Of a stretch of 64,000 bases of DNA, positions 52,140 to 60,938 are shown piece after piece. A program made the position numbers and the translations under genes. The first letter of the stretch is position 1. Every line of letters begins with the position of its first letter. The notes under the pieces are model-generated. The model searched no databases. It was not told the DNA's origin and saw only the letters and a program-made list of their open reading frames with translations. The DNA is from Eisenibacter elegans DSM 3317 (GTDB lineage Bacteria > Bacteroidota > Bacteroidia > Cytophagales > Microscillaceae): positions 244,530 through 308,529 of the forward strand of contig NZ_KE387154.1 of NCBI RefSeq assembly GCF_000430505.1, in the 5' to 3' direction.

Positions 52140-54425
52140 TTATTGCAAATCTTCTGCTTTGAGCGAAAGTTGTTTGCTCTGGTCTTTAGGTTGCTCAATA
52201 ACAGACTGTTCTTTGGGGGCAACAGTTTCTTCTTTAATCTCCTCTTTGGCAACAGTATTGACCAAATAAGGAGCCAATACCAAGGCTACCACTGACATCA
52301 GCTTTAGCAAGATATTGAGCGAAGGTCCAGAAGTGTCCTTGAAGGGGTCGCCTACGGTATCGCCTACCACAGCAGCTTTATGAGGGTCAGAGCCTTTGAA
52401 ATACTTCTGTCCTTTGATATCTACTCCTTCTTCAAACATCTTCTTGGCGTTGTCCCAAGCACCACCGGCATTAGATTGGAAAATAGCCATCAATACACCT
52501 GATACTGTAACACCGGCCAATAATCCACCAAGCATTTCGGCACCACCGAGCAAGCCCACCACTACTGGAGCCGTTACGGCTACTAGGCCTGGCAATACCA
52601 TTTCGCGGATAGAGGCCTTGGTAGAGATTTCAACGCATTTGCCATATTCGGCAGAGCCGTCGGCCTTTTCGAAGACAGCACGATCTTCGGCTGACCACTC
52701 TTCCATCTCTTTGCCATCATTCTTACGCATTACTTCAAGCGCGGCTTTGAGCGCCGGAATTTCTTTAAACTGGCGGCGTACTTCTTCAATCATCGACATC
52801 GCTGCTTTGCCTACGGCATCCATTGCCATGGCCGAGAACAAGAAAGGCAGCATCGCACCTATAAACAAGCCTGCCATCACTAGGGGGTTGGCTACGTTGA
52901 TGGTATCGATACCGGCAGTGGTCATAAAGGCGGCAAAAAGCGCCAAGGCTGTCAAAGCTGCTGAGCCAATCGCAAATCCTTTGCCGATGGCAGCAGTGGT
53001 ATTGCCTACAGCATCGAGCTTGTCAGTACGTTTGCGGACTTCCTTGGGGAGCTCGCTCATTTCGGCAATACCGCCGGCATTGTCCGAAATAGGGCCATAA
53101 GCATCTACAGCTAGCTGGATACCGGTGTTGGCCAGCATCCCTACAGCGGCAATCGCAATACCGTATAGCCCGGCAAAATGATATGCGCCTACGATGGCAG
53201 CCGCAATAATCAAAATAGGATAAGCCGTAGAGCGCATCCCTACGCCAAGGCCGGCGATGATATTGGTGGCCGCACCGGTAGAGGACTGGTCTACGATTTT
53301 CTTCACAGGCTTAGTACCTGTGCCGGTGTAGTACTCGGTAATCAAGCCAATCAAAAGGCCCGAAACTGCACCTATGACAGTAGCAAAGAATACATTGACG
53401 GCGCTGAAGGTTTTGCCGCCCATAGTCCATTCGGCAGGCAACACATTCGTAATCAGGAAATAAGAGGCGACAATGAGTACTGCCGACGAGCCAAACTCCC
53501 CGATGTTGAGTGCGCGCTGAGGGTTACCATCTTCTTTTACATTTACAAAGAAAGTACCCAAGATAGAAGTGATGATGCCCAACCCGGCTAGCAACAGAGG
53601 CAATAATACAGCTGAAAGCCCGTCAAAGTTGTCTACAAATCCGGCTGCGCCCATAAAGGTTACGCCCAATACCATCGTGCCGATGATAGAGCCTACATAC
53701 GATTCAAAAAGGTCGGCACCCATCCCGGCTACGTCGCCTACGTTATCACCTACGTTATCGGCGATGGTGGCAGGGTTGAGCGGGTGGTCTTCGGGGATAC
53801 CGGCCTCTACCTTGCCCACTAGGTCAGCTCCTACGTCGGCAGCCTTGGTATAAATACCTCCACCCACACGGGCAAAGAGCGCAATAGAAGAAGCGCCAAA
53901 AGAGAACCCGGTGATGATATTGAGTACGCGGCCAAGGTTGTCTGCATTGTCAATGCCAAACCTTTGGCTGTAGACCAGCAGCAGAGCGCCTAAGCCAAGC
54001 AGCCCTAAACCTACCACGCCCAAGCCCATTACAGAACCGCCCGTAAAAGCAATTTTAAGGGCTTTGCTCAAACCCTCGCGGGCGGCGTTGGTGGTCCGTA
54101 CATTGGCCTTGGTGGCTACACGCATTCCGATAAAACCGGCTAGTGCCGAACATACTGCCCCAATCACAAAAGACAAGGCTACCAGAGGCGATGAGTTTTG
54201 TTGTGCCGTAACAGCCAAAATGATTGCTACTACAACCACAAAAATCGACAAAATACGGTATTCGGCTTTGAGGAAGGCCATCGCTCCGTTGGCGATGTGT
54301 TCGGCGATTTTGGCCATTTTTGGCGTTCCGGGGTCTTGTTTATTCACCCAAGCCGATTTGATAAAAGTAAATAATAGTGCCAAAATTCCCAAGGTGGGAA
54401 TCAGGTAAAGGACATTCTGTGCCAT
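52140..54425 (-). CDS. hppA: Membrane-bound ion-translocating pyrophosphatase
   Basis: The 761 residues with about 16 membrane helices couple pyrophosphate hydrolysis to ion export. The substrate site is seen in [19 protein letters not shown] and then [20 protein letters not shown]. The K+-dependence region reads [20 protein letters not shown], with Ala (not Lys) at the position that decides potassium requirement. This is therefore the K+-stimulated class, which includes Na+ pumps; whether it moves Na+ or H+ is not settled here. The C-terminus has a charged extension after the last helix ([14 protein letters not shown] to LKAEDLQ). Confidence 0.96.
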   Translation of the reverse strand: MAQNVLYLIPTLGILALLFTFIKSAWVNKQDPGTPKMAKIAEHIANGAMAFLKAEYRILSIFVVVVAIILAVTAQQNSSPLVALSFVIGAVCSALAGFIGMRVATKANVRTTNAAREGLSKALKIAFTGGSVMGLGVVGLGLLGLGALLLVYSQRFGIDNADNLGRVLNIITGFSFGASSIALFARVGGGIYTKAADVGADLVGKVEAGIPEDHPLNPATIADNVGDNVGDVAGMGADLFESYVGSIIGTMVLGVTFMGAAGFVDNFDGLSAVLLPLLLAGLGIITSILGTFFVNVKEDGNPQRALNIGEFGSSAVLIVASYFLITNVLPAEWTMGGKTFSAVNVFFATVIGAVSGLLIGLITEYYTGTGTKPVKKIVDQSSTGAATNIIAGLGVGMRSTAYPILIIAAAIVGAYHFAGLYGIAIAAVGMLANTGIQLAVDAYGPISDNAGGIAEMSELPKEVRKRTDKLDAVGNTTAAIGKGFAIGSAALTALALFAAFMTTAGIDTINVANPLVMAGLFIGAMLPFLFSAMAMDAVGKAAMSMIEEVRRQFKEIPALKAALEVMRKNDGKEMEEWSAEDRAVFEKADGSAEYGKCVEISTKASIREMVLPGLVAVTAPVVVGLLGGAEMLGGLLAGVTVSGVLMAIFQSNAGGAWDNAKKMFEEGVDIKGQKYFKGSDPHKAAVVGDTVGDPFKDTSGPSLNILLKLMSVVALVLAPYLVNTVAKEEIKEETVAPKEQSVIEQPKDQSKQLSLKAEDLQ

Positions 54426-54486
54426 ATTAAAGTTGGTTTACGTGCGTTTGAGGGGTGTTTGATATTGGAAATAGAAGTAACGGCCA

Positions 54487-54494
54487 CAAAAATA
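54487..54494 (-). promoter_or_regulatory. Predicted -7 element of hppA
   Basis: On the minus strand TATTTTTG fits TAnnTTTG, 61 bases upstream of the start. Confidence 0.35.
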
Positions 54495-54656
54495 GAATAA
54501 AATCGCAAAATACGGCAGCCTAGGGCAAAATACTTATCCTCCTAAAAAATATCTCTCAAGTGCAATCAAGCCTAATCTTGCATCAGCTACTACCTTTCCC
54601 CTAAATCACAAAAGAAGCCTCCAAGGAAGCCTTAGTACAAAAGGTAGTGCAACAAA

Positions 54657-54686
54657 AAACCATCCCGAAAAATTTTAGGATGGTTT
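54657..54686 (-). terminator. Terminator of the transglutaminase-like gene
   Basis: On the minus strand AAACCATCC and GGATGGTTT form a 9-base stem around a 12-base loop, followed by TTTTGTTG. It lies 35 bases past the stop at 54722. Confidence 0.75.
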
Positions 54687-54721
54687 GTGTCATACTGTGA
54701 GAGGCAACAAACATCCCAACA

Positions 54722-55495
54722 CTAGTTGAGCGAGAGCTGGCTCAAGCTTTCACGAATTTCAAAGTTCAGTATTTGCATCCGAACACTGTCATAAAGTTCG
54801 CGCGCCTGATTGATGTAGTGGATTGCCTGCCAATAGTTTTGGGCTTGACTTTCTACAATGGCTTGGTTGTAGAGTTGTAGTGCGGCGAGTTTTTGGAGGT
54901 CAATCTTATAACTAAAGCCTAGCGAGGCATCTATTTGGCCGGCATTGGTACGCATGAGCATCTCCAAATCTGCAATGGTCTCTTGATTGGTTACAAACCC
55001 CTGCGGGCTGGTAGTTTCGAGCAAGGCCCATTGCCCATTGTCAAGCTGTATTTTGAGATATACATGCATCGGAGCCTCATATACCTGATAAGTAATCCCT
55101 AGTTGCTCATATATATAGGCATACATTCCTACAGCCGTAACACAGTTGTATTGCCTGTGTGTAAGTAGGTCAGCAGGCATCGCCGAGGGGTTGTATTGGC
55201 GCAGGTATTGGCGCTGTACTTTATAGAAAATGTGTTCCATCAAACGGGTATCAGCCCCAAGTTTGGTTATCTGACCTTGCCACTGGCTTAGTTGACGCTT
55301 GAGCTTGGTCTCCAACAAAGTCGTTTGTTTGTTGCTAGCCCAAGTTGTGGGATGCCAGATATTGGCAAAAGCCTGTAATCGGATGCTGTCTTCATCAGCA
55401 CGAACAGCCAGCGGCATCCAAAATAAACACAAAACCAACAGCACTAATGGCCGTAAGCGTTTGTTAATCAAAAGGGTGGTGTGGGTAGTTGACAT
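54722..55495 (-). CDS. Secreted transglutaminase-like protein
   Basis: The N-terminus is a signal peptide (RPLVLLVLCLFWMPLAVRAD). A transglutaminase/SirB1-like core follows: the Cys in HRQYNCVTAVGMYAYIYEQL near residue 135, the His in APMHVYLKIQ and Asp in LDNGQWALLETT make a plausible Cys-His-Asp triad in the right order. The C-terminal 70 residues are TPR-like (AALQLYNQAIVESQAQNYWQ). The fold call is by motif and spacing; whether it cross-links, cleaves or is inactive is unknown. Acts outside the cytoplasm. Confidence 0.72.
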   Translation of the reverse strand: MSTTHTTLLINKRLRPLVLLVLCLFWMPLAVRADEDSIRLQAFANIWHPTTWASNKQTTLLETKLKRQLSQWQGQITKLGADTRLMEHIFYKVQRQYLRQYNPSAMPADLLTHRQYNCVTAVGMYAYIYEQLGITYQVYEAPMHVYLKIQLDNGQWALLETTSPQGFVTNQETIADLEMLMRTNAGQIDASLGFSYKIDLQKLAALQLYNQAIVESQAQNYWQAIHYINQARELYDSVRMQILNFEIRESLSQLSLN

Positions 55496-55932
55496 AGATG
55501 TATACTCCTTTTGTGGTGATGATGTTGGACTATTAGCTCTCTAATTTAACAAAAAATTAACAATTAGATAACATTAGTAGATTAAAACACCTTTGAGCTT
55601 GTTTTGGTTCTCTACAAAATTTTTTTTGCAGACTCGACCAAAACACCCATATTTAGCAATTGGCAAGCACAATCAATTGTTCAAAAAGAAGAACAGCCCC
55701 CGCATAGGCCAAAAAGGGTATATTTTGTTTTTTGGCGGATTTGTAGTGAGTTTGTCGGTGATAGTTGTTGTCAGAGTTTATGTTTTACTACCTTTGTGGC
55801 CAGAGGTGAATCATTTGTAAGCCTACATACCTGAAAAAACGGGCAAATATTTTGTAGTATATCCTCAAGCCTCTAAATTTACACCAAAGCCCTACAGCGG
55901 AGCCATTTGGTTGTTATCATCAGAAGGAATTT
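55496..55932. other. AT-rich divergent intergenic region, 437 bases
   Basis: Located between the transglutaminase-like gene (minus) and the TlpA-like gene (plus). A 75-codon frame at 55593-55820 exists, but its composition and lack of start context do not support a gene. Promoters for both flanking genes must be here. Confidence 0.4.
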
Positions 55933-57360
55933 ATGAGCAAACGTCATTTTTGGTATTTTGTGTGCTTGCTAAGCCTGATGCCTATCTGGAATATCCGTGC
56001 CGATGTGGTCGTTCGTGGCAAGATAGAGCTGGGCTTAGGCAACACAGTGAGGTTGATTTATTGTCGAAATCCATTAACACTTGATTTTCAAACACTTGAA
56101 ACACAAGTTGGTGCTTTTCAGGAGTTTAGCTTCAAAATCAAAAACCAAACACCTTTGGAGGTATATGTACAATATGGTACCCGCCAAAGCTTCACCCGCT
56201 TGATTTACTTGCCCTCCAAGGGGAGCGTAAATCTCAATATCCAAGCCCACCAAGTCAAGATTACAGGCAGTACCCGTAACGAAAACGAGTACCTGCGTGC
56301 CTACTTTCATACCTTTAAGGACTACATTCACGAGGATGTCTGGAGTATTCCCGAAGCCCAGCTCAAACGCTATCAACAATACAATGAGGCAGATTTTCTT
56401 CATTATATGAATGAAGTACAATATGCCCAACTACAACATCTCGAAAAATACCAAGCCGAACACGGCCTGCGCTCAGAGTTTATCATCTACATGCGGCAGC
56501 GTATCCAAGAACACTATGCCCTCCACCTGCTACACTACCACAGCGCACACTGGGTTTTCAATGCCGATACGCCCAACCAAACCCAAGGCGCAAGCCCTAG
56601 GGCGGTTTCGCACCAATATTATGACTTCCTCAATCAGGTAGACCTGCGCCATACCAACGACTATATCCTCATCAATAGCTACCTTCAGGTCTACTATTTG
56701 CCTACCAATGCCAATATACCCCCCAAAGACCAATACTACCAACTGGCCAGTATTTTCCAAGGGGAGGCGCTCCTAGCCGCCCGACACGACCTGCTGATGT
56801 ACCTCCTAGATGCCTATGGCATCAACGAATCGGTAGAAGGGCTGATGCGCCCCTTTATCAAGGAATATAAAGGCACTAAATTGGCCGATAAGGTTATGGA
56901 ACGCTACAATATCCAAAAGCGCCTGTCTGCTGGCAATGCCGCCCCTTACTTTATCTTGCCCGATGAAAGCGGCAAGCGGATTTCGCTCAAATCTTTGCGC
57001 GGAAAGGTCATCTACCTCCAAATAGGCGCAAGCTGGAGCCGCGATTGCGACCGAGAGGTAAGCGCCTTCCGAAGGCTGCAATACCATTTTGCCGACAACC
57101 CCAATTTAGCCTTTGTCTACATCTCCCTAGACGAAGAAGAAGAGCTCTGGCGCAAGGCCATCCGCAAACGAGGCCTAGAAGGAATCCACCTCCGCGCCGA
57201 AACAGGCCTGCTCTCCCAAGTAGCCGAAAGCTATGATGTAGCGGCGCTCCCCTCCTATTATATCATCGATAAGCGCGGCCTGATGTTCAAAAGCTACGCT
57301 CCTTCGCCCCAAAGCTTTGAACACCTGACAACATTGTTGGAACAGGCACTACGGAAATAA
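55933..57360 (+). CDS. TlpA-like thioredoxin-fold protein with an altered active site
   Basis: A signal peptide (FVCLLSLMPIWNIRADV) is followed by a beta-rich N-terminal domain of about 90 residues. A long helical middle comes next, then a C-terminal AhpC/TSA-thioredoxin domain from about residue 335 (GNAAPYFILPDESGKRISLK, SLRGKVIYLQIGASWSRDC). The usual WCxxC is replaced by WSRDC, leaving one cysteine at the resolving position. The cis-Pro region is ALPSYYIIDKRG. The domain order matches Bacteroidota TlpA-like proteins, but normal dithiol redox activity is not expected. Confidence 0.85.
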   Translation: MSKRHFWYFVCLLSLMPIWNIRADVVVRGKIELGLGNTVRLIYCRNPLTLDFQTLETQVGAFQEFSFKIKNQTPLEVYVQYGTRQSFTRLIYLPSKGSVNLNIQAHQVKITGSTRNENEYLRAYFHTFKDYIHEDVWSIPEAQLKRYQQYNEADFLHYMNEVQYAQLQHLEKYQAEHGLRSEFIIYMRQRIQEHYALHLLHYHSAHWVFNADTPNQTQGASPRAVSHQYYDFLNQVDLRHTNDYILINSYLQVYYLPTNANIPPKDQYYQLASIFQGEALLAARHDLLMYLLDAYGINESVEGLMRPFIKEYKGTKLADKVMERYNIQKRLSAGNAAPYFILPDESGKRISLKSLRGKVIYLQIGASWSRDCDREVSAFRRLQYHFADNPNLAFVYISLDEEEELWRKAIRKRGLEGIHLRAETGLLSQVAESYDVAALPSYYIIDKRGLMFKSYAPSPQSFEHLTTLLEQALRK

Positions 57361-57537
57361 ACACCCACCAAAATAGCGCTGCCCCCCATATAAAGCTGAT
57401 TTTGAGACCTCCTAAGGGGAAGACCCACACCAAAACCGGAAACCACCCGCCAACCAAACCCCACTCTCGGGGCACAGCAGTATAAAATATTAATAATTCC
57501 TTAACCCAACAAGGGTATCTGTCTGTCAAGCAGGGCG

Positions 57538-57545
57538 TAAATTTG
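57538..57545 (+). promoter_or_regulatory. Predicted -7 element of the TonB-dependent receptor gene
   Basis: TAAATTTG fits TAnnTTTG and lies 31 bases before the start codon. No clear TTG at the usual distance. Confidence 0.4.
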
Positions 57546-57576
57546 CGCTTGCAAACCAATTACAAACAGAATACCC

Positions 57577-60500
57577 ATGAAAAGAGTATTTTACCATCTA
57601 TTACTCATCGCCGTAGTGGCCTTCGGCTTCAGCTTCCAAGCTGCCGCTCAGGGGGTTACTACTTCGACAATCACTGGTTATATCACCGATAATAACGGTG
57701 AAGCCCTTCCTGGTGCTACCGTGATAGCCATTCACGAGCCTTCGGGAACACGCTATGGTACAGTTACCCAAGCCGATGGACGCTTCTTGATTCCTAACGC
57801 TCGTGTGGGTGGCCCTTACAGCGTAACAGCCAGCTATGTAGGCTATACCAGCCAAAGCGCACAAGGAATTACCCTTTCATTGGGTAATGCGGCAAATGTT
57901 GACATCAAACTAGCTGATGAAAACACCCAGCTCTCAGCCGTTGAAATTGTAGGCAGCCGCAATGACTTATTTAACCCTGACCGTACTGGTGCTTCAACTA
58001 ACTTGGATGAGCGCACTATTAACTCTATGCCTACCATCAGCCGTAGTATCAACGACTTCACTCGTTTGACTCCTCAGAGCAATGGTACTAGCTTTGCTGG
58101 TCGTGATAACCGCTTTAATAACTATACTATTGACGGTAACATTTACAACAATAACTTCGGCCTTGGCAGTGATCAGTTTGCCGGTGGTAACCCTGTAAGC
58201 TTGGACGCTATTGAAGAGATTCAGGTAAATCTAGCTCCTTATGATGTACGTAATGGTGGCTTTACAGGCGCTAACGTAAATGCGATTACGCGCAGTGGTA
58301 CCAATGAGTTTAAAGGCTCTGTATATTATTATACTCGTAACCAGACTTTTCAAGGAAAGAAAATTGGTGATAATGAGCTTGTTGCTCAAGACTTTGGACA
58401 GAATATCATTGGTGGTCGTATAGGTGGACCAATCATCAAAAATAAGCTCTTCTTCTTCTTGAGTGCCGAAAGTGACAGAGAGACTCGTCCCGGCCAACAA
58501 AACCGCGCTTTGCGCCCCGGCCTCGACCCTAACGCACCCAACGTAACTCGTGTTCGTGCAGAAGACCTAGACTTTATACGCAGCGAACTACAACGCCTCT
58601 ATGGATATGATACAGGTCCTTATGAAGGGTATGATTTTGGTAATAACCAACTGCGCCTCAATGCTCGTATTGACTGGAACATCAGTGATAAGCATAAATT
58701 GGCAGTACGTTTTAATCGCTATAGCAGCTCGAATGATGTATTTATCAATGGAAGTAGTACTTCTAATGTGCTCCCTGGTGGACTTGGTAATAGAAATTCT
58801 ATCCAGTCTATGCATTTCCGTAACTCGAACTACACCCTAGATCAAGCTACTACTTCAATTGTAGCTGAGTTGAACTCGGTATTAAGCAACCGTGTATCTA
58901 ACAGCCTCAATATTGGGTATACTATTTACCGTCAAGAGCGCGGTATCCCAGGAGGTCAAGACTTCCCGTTCATTGAGGTAGTAGAAGGAACTCAGTATTA
59001 CACTGCACTTGGTAATGAGTTGTTTTCAGTTGCTAACATCTTAGGGAATAACACGTTGAATATTACCAATAATACGACTGTATTCCTCAATAAACATACA
59101 GTAACTGCTGGCTTTAATGTAGAGTACATGACGTTTGAAAATGCTTTTAACCGCTTCTTCAATTCTGTATATCGCTATGGCTCTTACAACGACTTTGTTG
59201 AAGCTGTTATTCGTCAGAACCCAAATGTTCAGCCAATAGGCTTCATTCAAGGCTTTGCTTTTGGTTCAGACCCTAACCGCCCTGCAGTTGATGAAACTGC
59301 TTTCGGACAAGTAGGTTTGTATATCCAAGATGAGTTCCAAGTAAACCGCAACTTGCGTATTACTGCCGGCTTGCGTGTTGATGGACAGTTCTATCCTCGT
59401 CAACTTGATGAAAATCCAGCTATTAGAGATAATTTCACATTCCGTGACCCTCGTAATGGCGCACCTATCATTGCTGATGTATCTAAACTACCTTCTATTT
59501 ATCCTTTGTGGTCTCCTCGTATAGGCTTTAACTGGGATGTATTGGGTGACAATACACTTAAAGTACGTGGTGGAACAGGCATCTTCACGGGTCGTATCCC
59601 ATTTGTGTGGATTTCTAACCAAGTTAACAACAATGGTGTACTTCGTGGGTTTCAAGCGATTACTACACCTGCTGGTTTTGCAGCTAATCCTCGTCCATTC
59701 AATCCTAACGTAGGAGCATATCGCCCAGCTAACCCAACACCAAGCGCTCCAAGTGGAGACCTAGCAATCACTGCTGAGGATTTTCGTTTCCCACAGGTAT
59801 GGCGTTCTAACTTAGCGGTTGATTATCAATTACCTTGGGGAATCGTAGCTACTTTGGAAGGTATTTATACCAAAGATATTAACAATACTTTGCCATTGAA
59901 TGTTAATCAGCCAGCATTTGATGGTCGATTTGAGGGAGCAGATAATCGTCCTTTTGCAACCCAAAGCCGAATCAATGCACCTTTCACACAAGCCATCTTT
60001 TTGACAAATACAAATGAGGGCTACTATGCGGCAGGTACCATTCAATTGCAAAAAACTTTTGATAAAGGCTTCTACGCTAGTTTGGCTTATACCCGTAGTG
60101 TATCTAAAGATCAAGGCATCAGTGGTGCTGGTGGTTCAACAGCTGGCTCACTTTGGACAAACAATGTACAGTTTGACCGTAACAACCCTGAACTTAGTTG
60201 GACTGGTGTTGACCAACCTAACCGTGTTGTTGGTTTGGTATCTTATAGCAAGGAATACCTCAAATTTGGTAAAACTACTATATCATTATTCTATGATGGT
60301 GGTGAGCAAGGACGCTTTAGCTACTTGATTGGTAACAATATGGCAGGAGATAATGGTAACCGCCTAATTTATGTACCAAACAACCCTAGTGAAATCATCT
60401 TCCGTAATATTACGCAGGGAACAGGAGCTAACCAAGTAGTACTATTTACGGCACAACAACAAAGTGATGCATTTTTTGCATATATTAATCAAGACCCTTA

Positions 60501-60858
60501 TCTGAGCAGCCGCCGTGGACAGTATGCCGAACGCAATGGTGCTTTGTTGCCTTGGCTACATCGTTTTGACTTCCGTATTGTACAAGACCTCTTCGTCAAT
60601 GCAGGTGGCAAACGTAATACTATTCAGTTTAGCCTTGACATCCTAAACGTAGGCAATATGTTGAACTCTGAGTGGGGTGTAGGTCGTTTGACAAATGCAG
60701 CAACATTGTTAGCATATGCTGGACGTGATGCTCAAAACAGACCTACTTATCGTTTAAATCGATTCCAGAACGAGCTTCCTACAACAACAAGCCGTCCTAA
60801 CATCAACCTCAGCCAAGTATGGCAGATGCAGTTTGGTGTTCGTTACATCTTCAACTAA
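57577..60858 (+). CDS. TonB-dependent outer-membrane receptor with carboxypeptidase-regulatory domain (Oar-like)
   Basis: The 1093 residues begin with a signal peptide (LLLIAVVAFGFSFQAAAQG). Next is a CarboxypepD_reg beta-sandwich (TITGYITDNNGEALPGATVI, GRFLIPNARVGGPYSVTASY). The plug domain follows (SAVEIVGSRNDLFNPDRTGA, and IEEIQVNLAPYDVRNGGFTG, the TonB plug signature). A 22-strand-type barrel ends in VWQMQFGVRYIFN with the C-terminal aromatic residue needed for outer-membrane insertion. The closest recognisable architecture is the Oar/TonB-dependent receptor of Bacteroidota and myxobacteria. No SusD partner adjoins it, so substrate is unknown. Base composition is more AT-rich in the barrel than in neighbouring genes. 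Confidence 0.93.
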   Translation: MKRVFYHLLLIAVVAFGFSFQAAAQGVTTSTITGYITDNNGEALPGATVIAIHEPSGTRYGTVTQADGRFLIPNARVGGPYSVTASYVGYTSQSAQGITLSLGNAANVDIKLADENTQLSAVEIVGSRNDLFNPDRTGASTNLDERTINSMPTISRSINDFTRLTPQSNGTSFAGRDNRFNNYTIDGNIYNNNFGLGSDQFAGGNPVSLDAIEEIQVNLAPYDVRNGGFTGANVNAITRSGTNEFKGSVYYYTRNQTFQGKKIGDNELVAQDFGQNIIGGRIGGPIIKNKLFFFLSAESDRETRPGQQNRALRPGLDPNAPNVTRVRAEDLDFIRSELQRLYGYDTGPYEGYDFGNNQLRLNARIDWNISDKHKLAVRFNRYSSSNDVFINGSSTSNVLPGGLGNRNSIQSMHFRNSNYTLDQATTSIVAELNSVLSNRVSNSLNIGYTIYRQERGIPGGQDFPFIEVVEGTQYYTALGNELFSVANILGNNTLNITNNTTVFLNKHTVTAGFNVEYMTFENAFNRFFNSVYRYGSYNDFVEAVIRQNPNVQPIGFIQGFAFGSDPNRPAVDETAFGQVGLYIQDEFQVNRNLRITAGLRVDGQFYPRQLDENPAIRDNFTFRDPRNGAPIIADVSKLPSIYPLWSPRIGFNWDVLGDNTLKVRGGTGIFTGRIPFVWISNQVNNNGVLRGFQAITTPAGFAANPRPFNPNVGAYRPANPTPSAPSGDLAITAEDFRFPQVWRSNLAVDYQLPWGIVATLEGIYTKDINNTLPLNVNQPAFDGRFEGADNRPFATQSRINAPFTQAIFLTNTNEGYYAAGTIQLQKTFDKGFYASLAYTRSVSKDQGISGAGGSTAGSLWTNNVQFDRNNPELSWTGVDQPNRVVGLVSYSKEYLKFGKTTISLFYDGGEQGRFSYLIGNNMAGDNGNRLIYVPNNPSEIIFRNITQGTGANQVVLFTAQQQSDAFFAYINQDPYLSSRRGQYAERNGALLPWLHRFDFRIVQDLFVNAGGKRNTIQFSLDILNVGNMLNSEWGVGRLTNAATLLAYAGRDAQNRPTYRLNRFQNELPTTTSRPNINLSQVWQMQFGVRYIFN

Positions 60859-60900
60859 GGTTGAGTTGTTAGAGAGCGTTTGAGTTCTCTTAAACCCAAA

Positions 60901-60938
60901 AACCCCCTACCGTTTTGGCGGCAGGGGGTTTTGCTTTT
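60901..60938 (+). terminator. Rho-independent terminator of the TonB receptor gene
   Basis: AACCCCCT at 60901-60908 pairs with AGGGGGTT at 60923-60930, with an extra CCG/CGG pair inside, followed by TTGCTTTTT. Confidence 0.85.

Noticed and set aside
55593-55820. 75-codon hydrophobic frame upstream of the TlpA-like gene
   Set aside because: No ribosome-binding context, unlike codon use, and an alternative frame of the same length overlaps it.
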